Assembly (NCBI GenBank): GCA_964553375.1
Contig: CAZKKN010000002.1
Span: forward strand, 46,407 to 110,406
DNA from: UBA9715 sp964553375
Lineage (GTDB): Bacteria; Actinomycetota; Coriobacteriia; Coriobacteriales; Eggerthellaceae
Direction: 5' to 3'
DNA length: 64,000 nt
The notes below the pieces were generated by a model. That model was not told the origin of the DNA, did no database searches, and worked only from the letters and a program-made list of their open reading frames with translations. Both the position numbers and the translations under genes were made by a program. This document shows positions 63,019 through 64,000 of the stretch, piece by piece (position 1 is the first letter of the stretch; the number at the start of each line of letters is the position of its first letter).

Positions 63019-63942
63019 ATGAATCTACTGGTTGTCAACAATCTATCTTCAGGGTTCCAGAACGGCGCCATCTACGACTTCCTGCGCTATGCCCTGGCCG
63101 ATGGCGACACCTGCGAAGTGCGCTGCACCGATGGCACCACCCCCATCGCCTCGCTTCTGGAAGGCGCCGAAGGCTTCGATGCCGTGGTGGCAAGCGGCGG
63201 TGATGGCACCATAACCGCCACTGCCTACGAGCTCGCCTATTCCGGCATCCCCATCCTGCCCTTCCCCGCCGGCACCGGGAACCTGCTGGTCAACAACTTG
63301 AAGCTTCCCTACGAGCCTCTGGAGCTCGCACGCATCGTCCGGGACATGGATACCCTCGATTTCGACATGGGCGAGATCACCAGCGGCGGTGAGACCCGGG
63401 GATTCACCATCATGGCCGGCGCAGGCTACGATGCCACCATCATGAAGGAGGCCATCCCCGGCAAGAAGACCCTGGGGCCCTTGGCGTACGTCCACGCCGC
63501 TGTGACCAACGCCCTCCCCCAGGAATCGGAGATGCATCTGGCAGTGGATGACCAGGTCATAGACTGCACCGGCTTGGGTGTGATCGTGGTGAATTTCCCC
63601 AATATCCAATTCGACATCCCCATCACCCCCGATAGCGATGGCCGCGATGGGCTCTTCGATGTAGCTGTACTGAAGGCCCATAACGCCCTGGGGCTCATCC
63701 CGGCTCTCATCGCCGGCATCCTCGACCGCGAAGGAGAGCATCCCAGCCGCAGCGAGTCGGTGGACATCTACCGCGGCCATACGGTGACCATGGAGGCTAA
63801 CCCGCGGTTCAACATCCAATACGATGGCGAGACCCCTGGCACCACCACGCCTTTCACAGCACGCGTGATGCCCCGGGCGGCACGGTTCGTCGTGGGACCG
63901 CAAATGCTGCGCTATTACAGGGAAAAGGGAGATATCTCTTAG
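63019..63942 (+). CDS. Diacylglycerol kinase family lipid kinase
   Basis: DagK/YegS-type enzymes phosphorylate lipids such as diacylglycerol. The 307-residue product has the DAGK catalytic motifs SGGDGTITATA and FPAGTGNLL and the C-terminal sandwich domain. The exact lipid substrate cannot be told. GAGGGG precedes ATG 63019, with a promoter upstream. It is divergent from rnd. Confidence 0.9.
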   Translation: MNLLVVNNLSSGFQNGAIYDFLRYALADGDTCEVRCTDGTTPIASLLEGAEGFDAVVASGGDGTITATAYELAYSGIPILPFPAGTGNLLVNNLKLPYEPLELARIVRDMDTLDFDMGEITSGGETRGFTIMAGAGYDATIMKEAIPGKKTLGPLAYVHAAVTNALPQESEMHLAVDDQVIDCTGLGVIVVNFPNIQFDIPITPDSDGRDGLFDVAVLKAHNALGLIPALIAGILDREGEHPSRSESVDIYRGHTVTMEANPRFNIQYDGETPGTTTPFTARVMPRAARFVVGPQMLRYYREKGDIS

Positions 63943-63946
63943 GATT

Positions 63947-64000
63947 TGGAGGCGACGCCCGGATTCGAACCGGGGGTGAAGGCTTTGCAGGCCTCTGCCT
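63947..64000 (-). tRNA. tRNA-Cys (anticodon GCA), 5' end beyond the window
   Basis: The 3' part on the minus strand has an anticodon loop CTGCAAA (GCA), T-arm GGTTCGAATCC, acceptor strand CGTCGCC, discriminator T and an encoded CCA (63947-63949). The D-arm and 5' acceptor strand lie past base 64000. It begins 4 nt after the lipid-kinase stop. Confidence 0.9.

Overview
This 64 kb window reads as a contiguous core-genome segment of a GC-rich, Gram-positive-type bacterium. The best guess is class Coriobacteriia, probably Eggerthellaceae, but this is inferred from gene content only. Supporting signs are a PASTA/VanW/DacA cell-wall gene set, RNase J plus RNase Y, a LexA box of the GAAC-N4-GTTC type, menaquinone prenyltransferase MenA, and an anaerobic, ferredoxin-centred energy metabolism (IorAB, Ech [NiFe]-hydrogenase, superoxide reductase, Pta/AckA). 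Nearly every base is coding, genes overlap or sit a few bases apart, and I see no insertion sequence, prophage or CRISPR array.

Region 1 (1-16068, + strand) is housekeeping: the 3' part of a PASTA membrane protein, recO, a TSCPD protein, rpsO-pnp, dapB-dapA, rnj, ftsK, a RodZ-like protein, a YajQ protein, rimO and a pgsA-cinA fusion. Region 2 (16069-27703) holds the SOS pair recA-recX, a structured leader before rny, an orphan GHKL ATPase, spoVS, the tight run miaB-miaA-dapF-hflX, convergent lexA, and nrdR-dut. LexA-type boxes lie at recA and lexA, with a weaker one before the yugP-xseA-xseB operon.

Region 3 (27704-32173) is the most accessory-looking part: a small peptide ORF, a proline-rich membrane protein, a TetR regulator with a perfect palindromic operator, and two tandem, divergently transcribed DUF262 paralogues that lack an HNH domain, followed by menA. 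Region 4 (32184-47455, - strand) contains gluQ, iorAB, an FHA protein, dacA, vanW, a second CDP-alcohol phosphatidyltransferase, the complete echABCDEF operon, a desulfoferrodoxin and tRNA-Pro(GGG). IorAB can reduce ferredoxin and Ech can oxidise it with H2 release and ion pumping, so the two make physiological sense together.

Region 5 (47541-63942) has rluD-like, lspA and ileS, degV, dinB, an aminotransferase-fold protein that lacks its PLP lysine, a glycosyltransferase, pta and ackA in convergent orientation, hinT-like, xseB, xseA, yugP, an RNase D and a diacylglycerol-kinase-family gene. The 3' part of tRNA-Cys(GCA) closes the window.

The observations I rate highest are the pseudo-aminotransferase; a MgtE/FliG-like helical repeat shared by the tails of EchD and EchF; the TetR/DUF262-DUF262 locus; the structured, terminator-ended leader before rny; mutually exclusive hairpins before ackA; and a perfect 21-bp inverted repeat that contains the recO stop codon.
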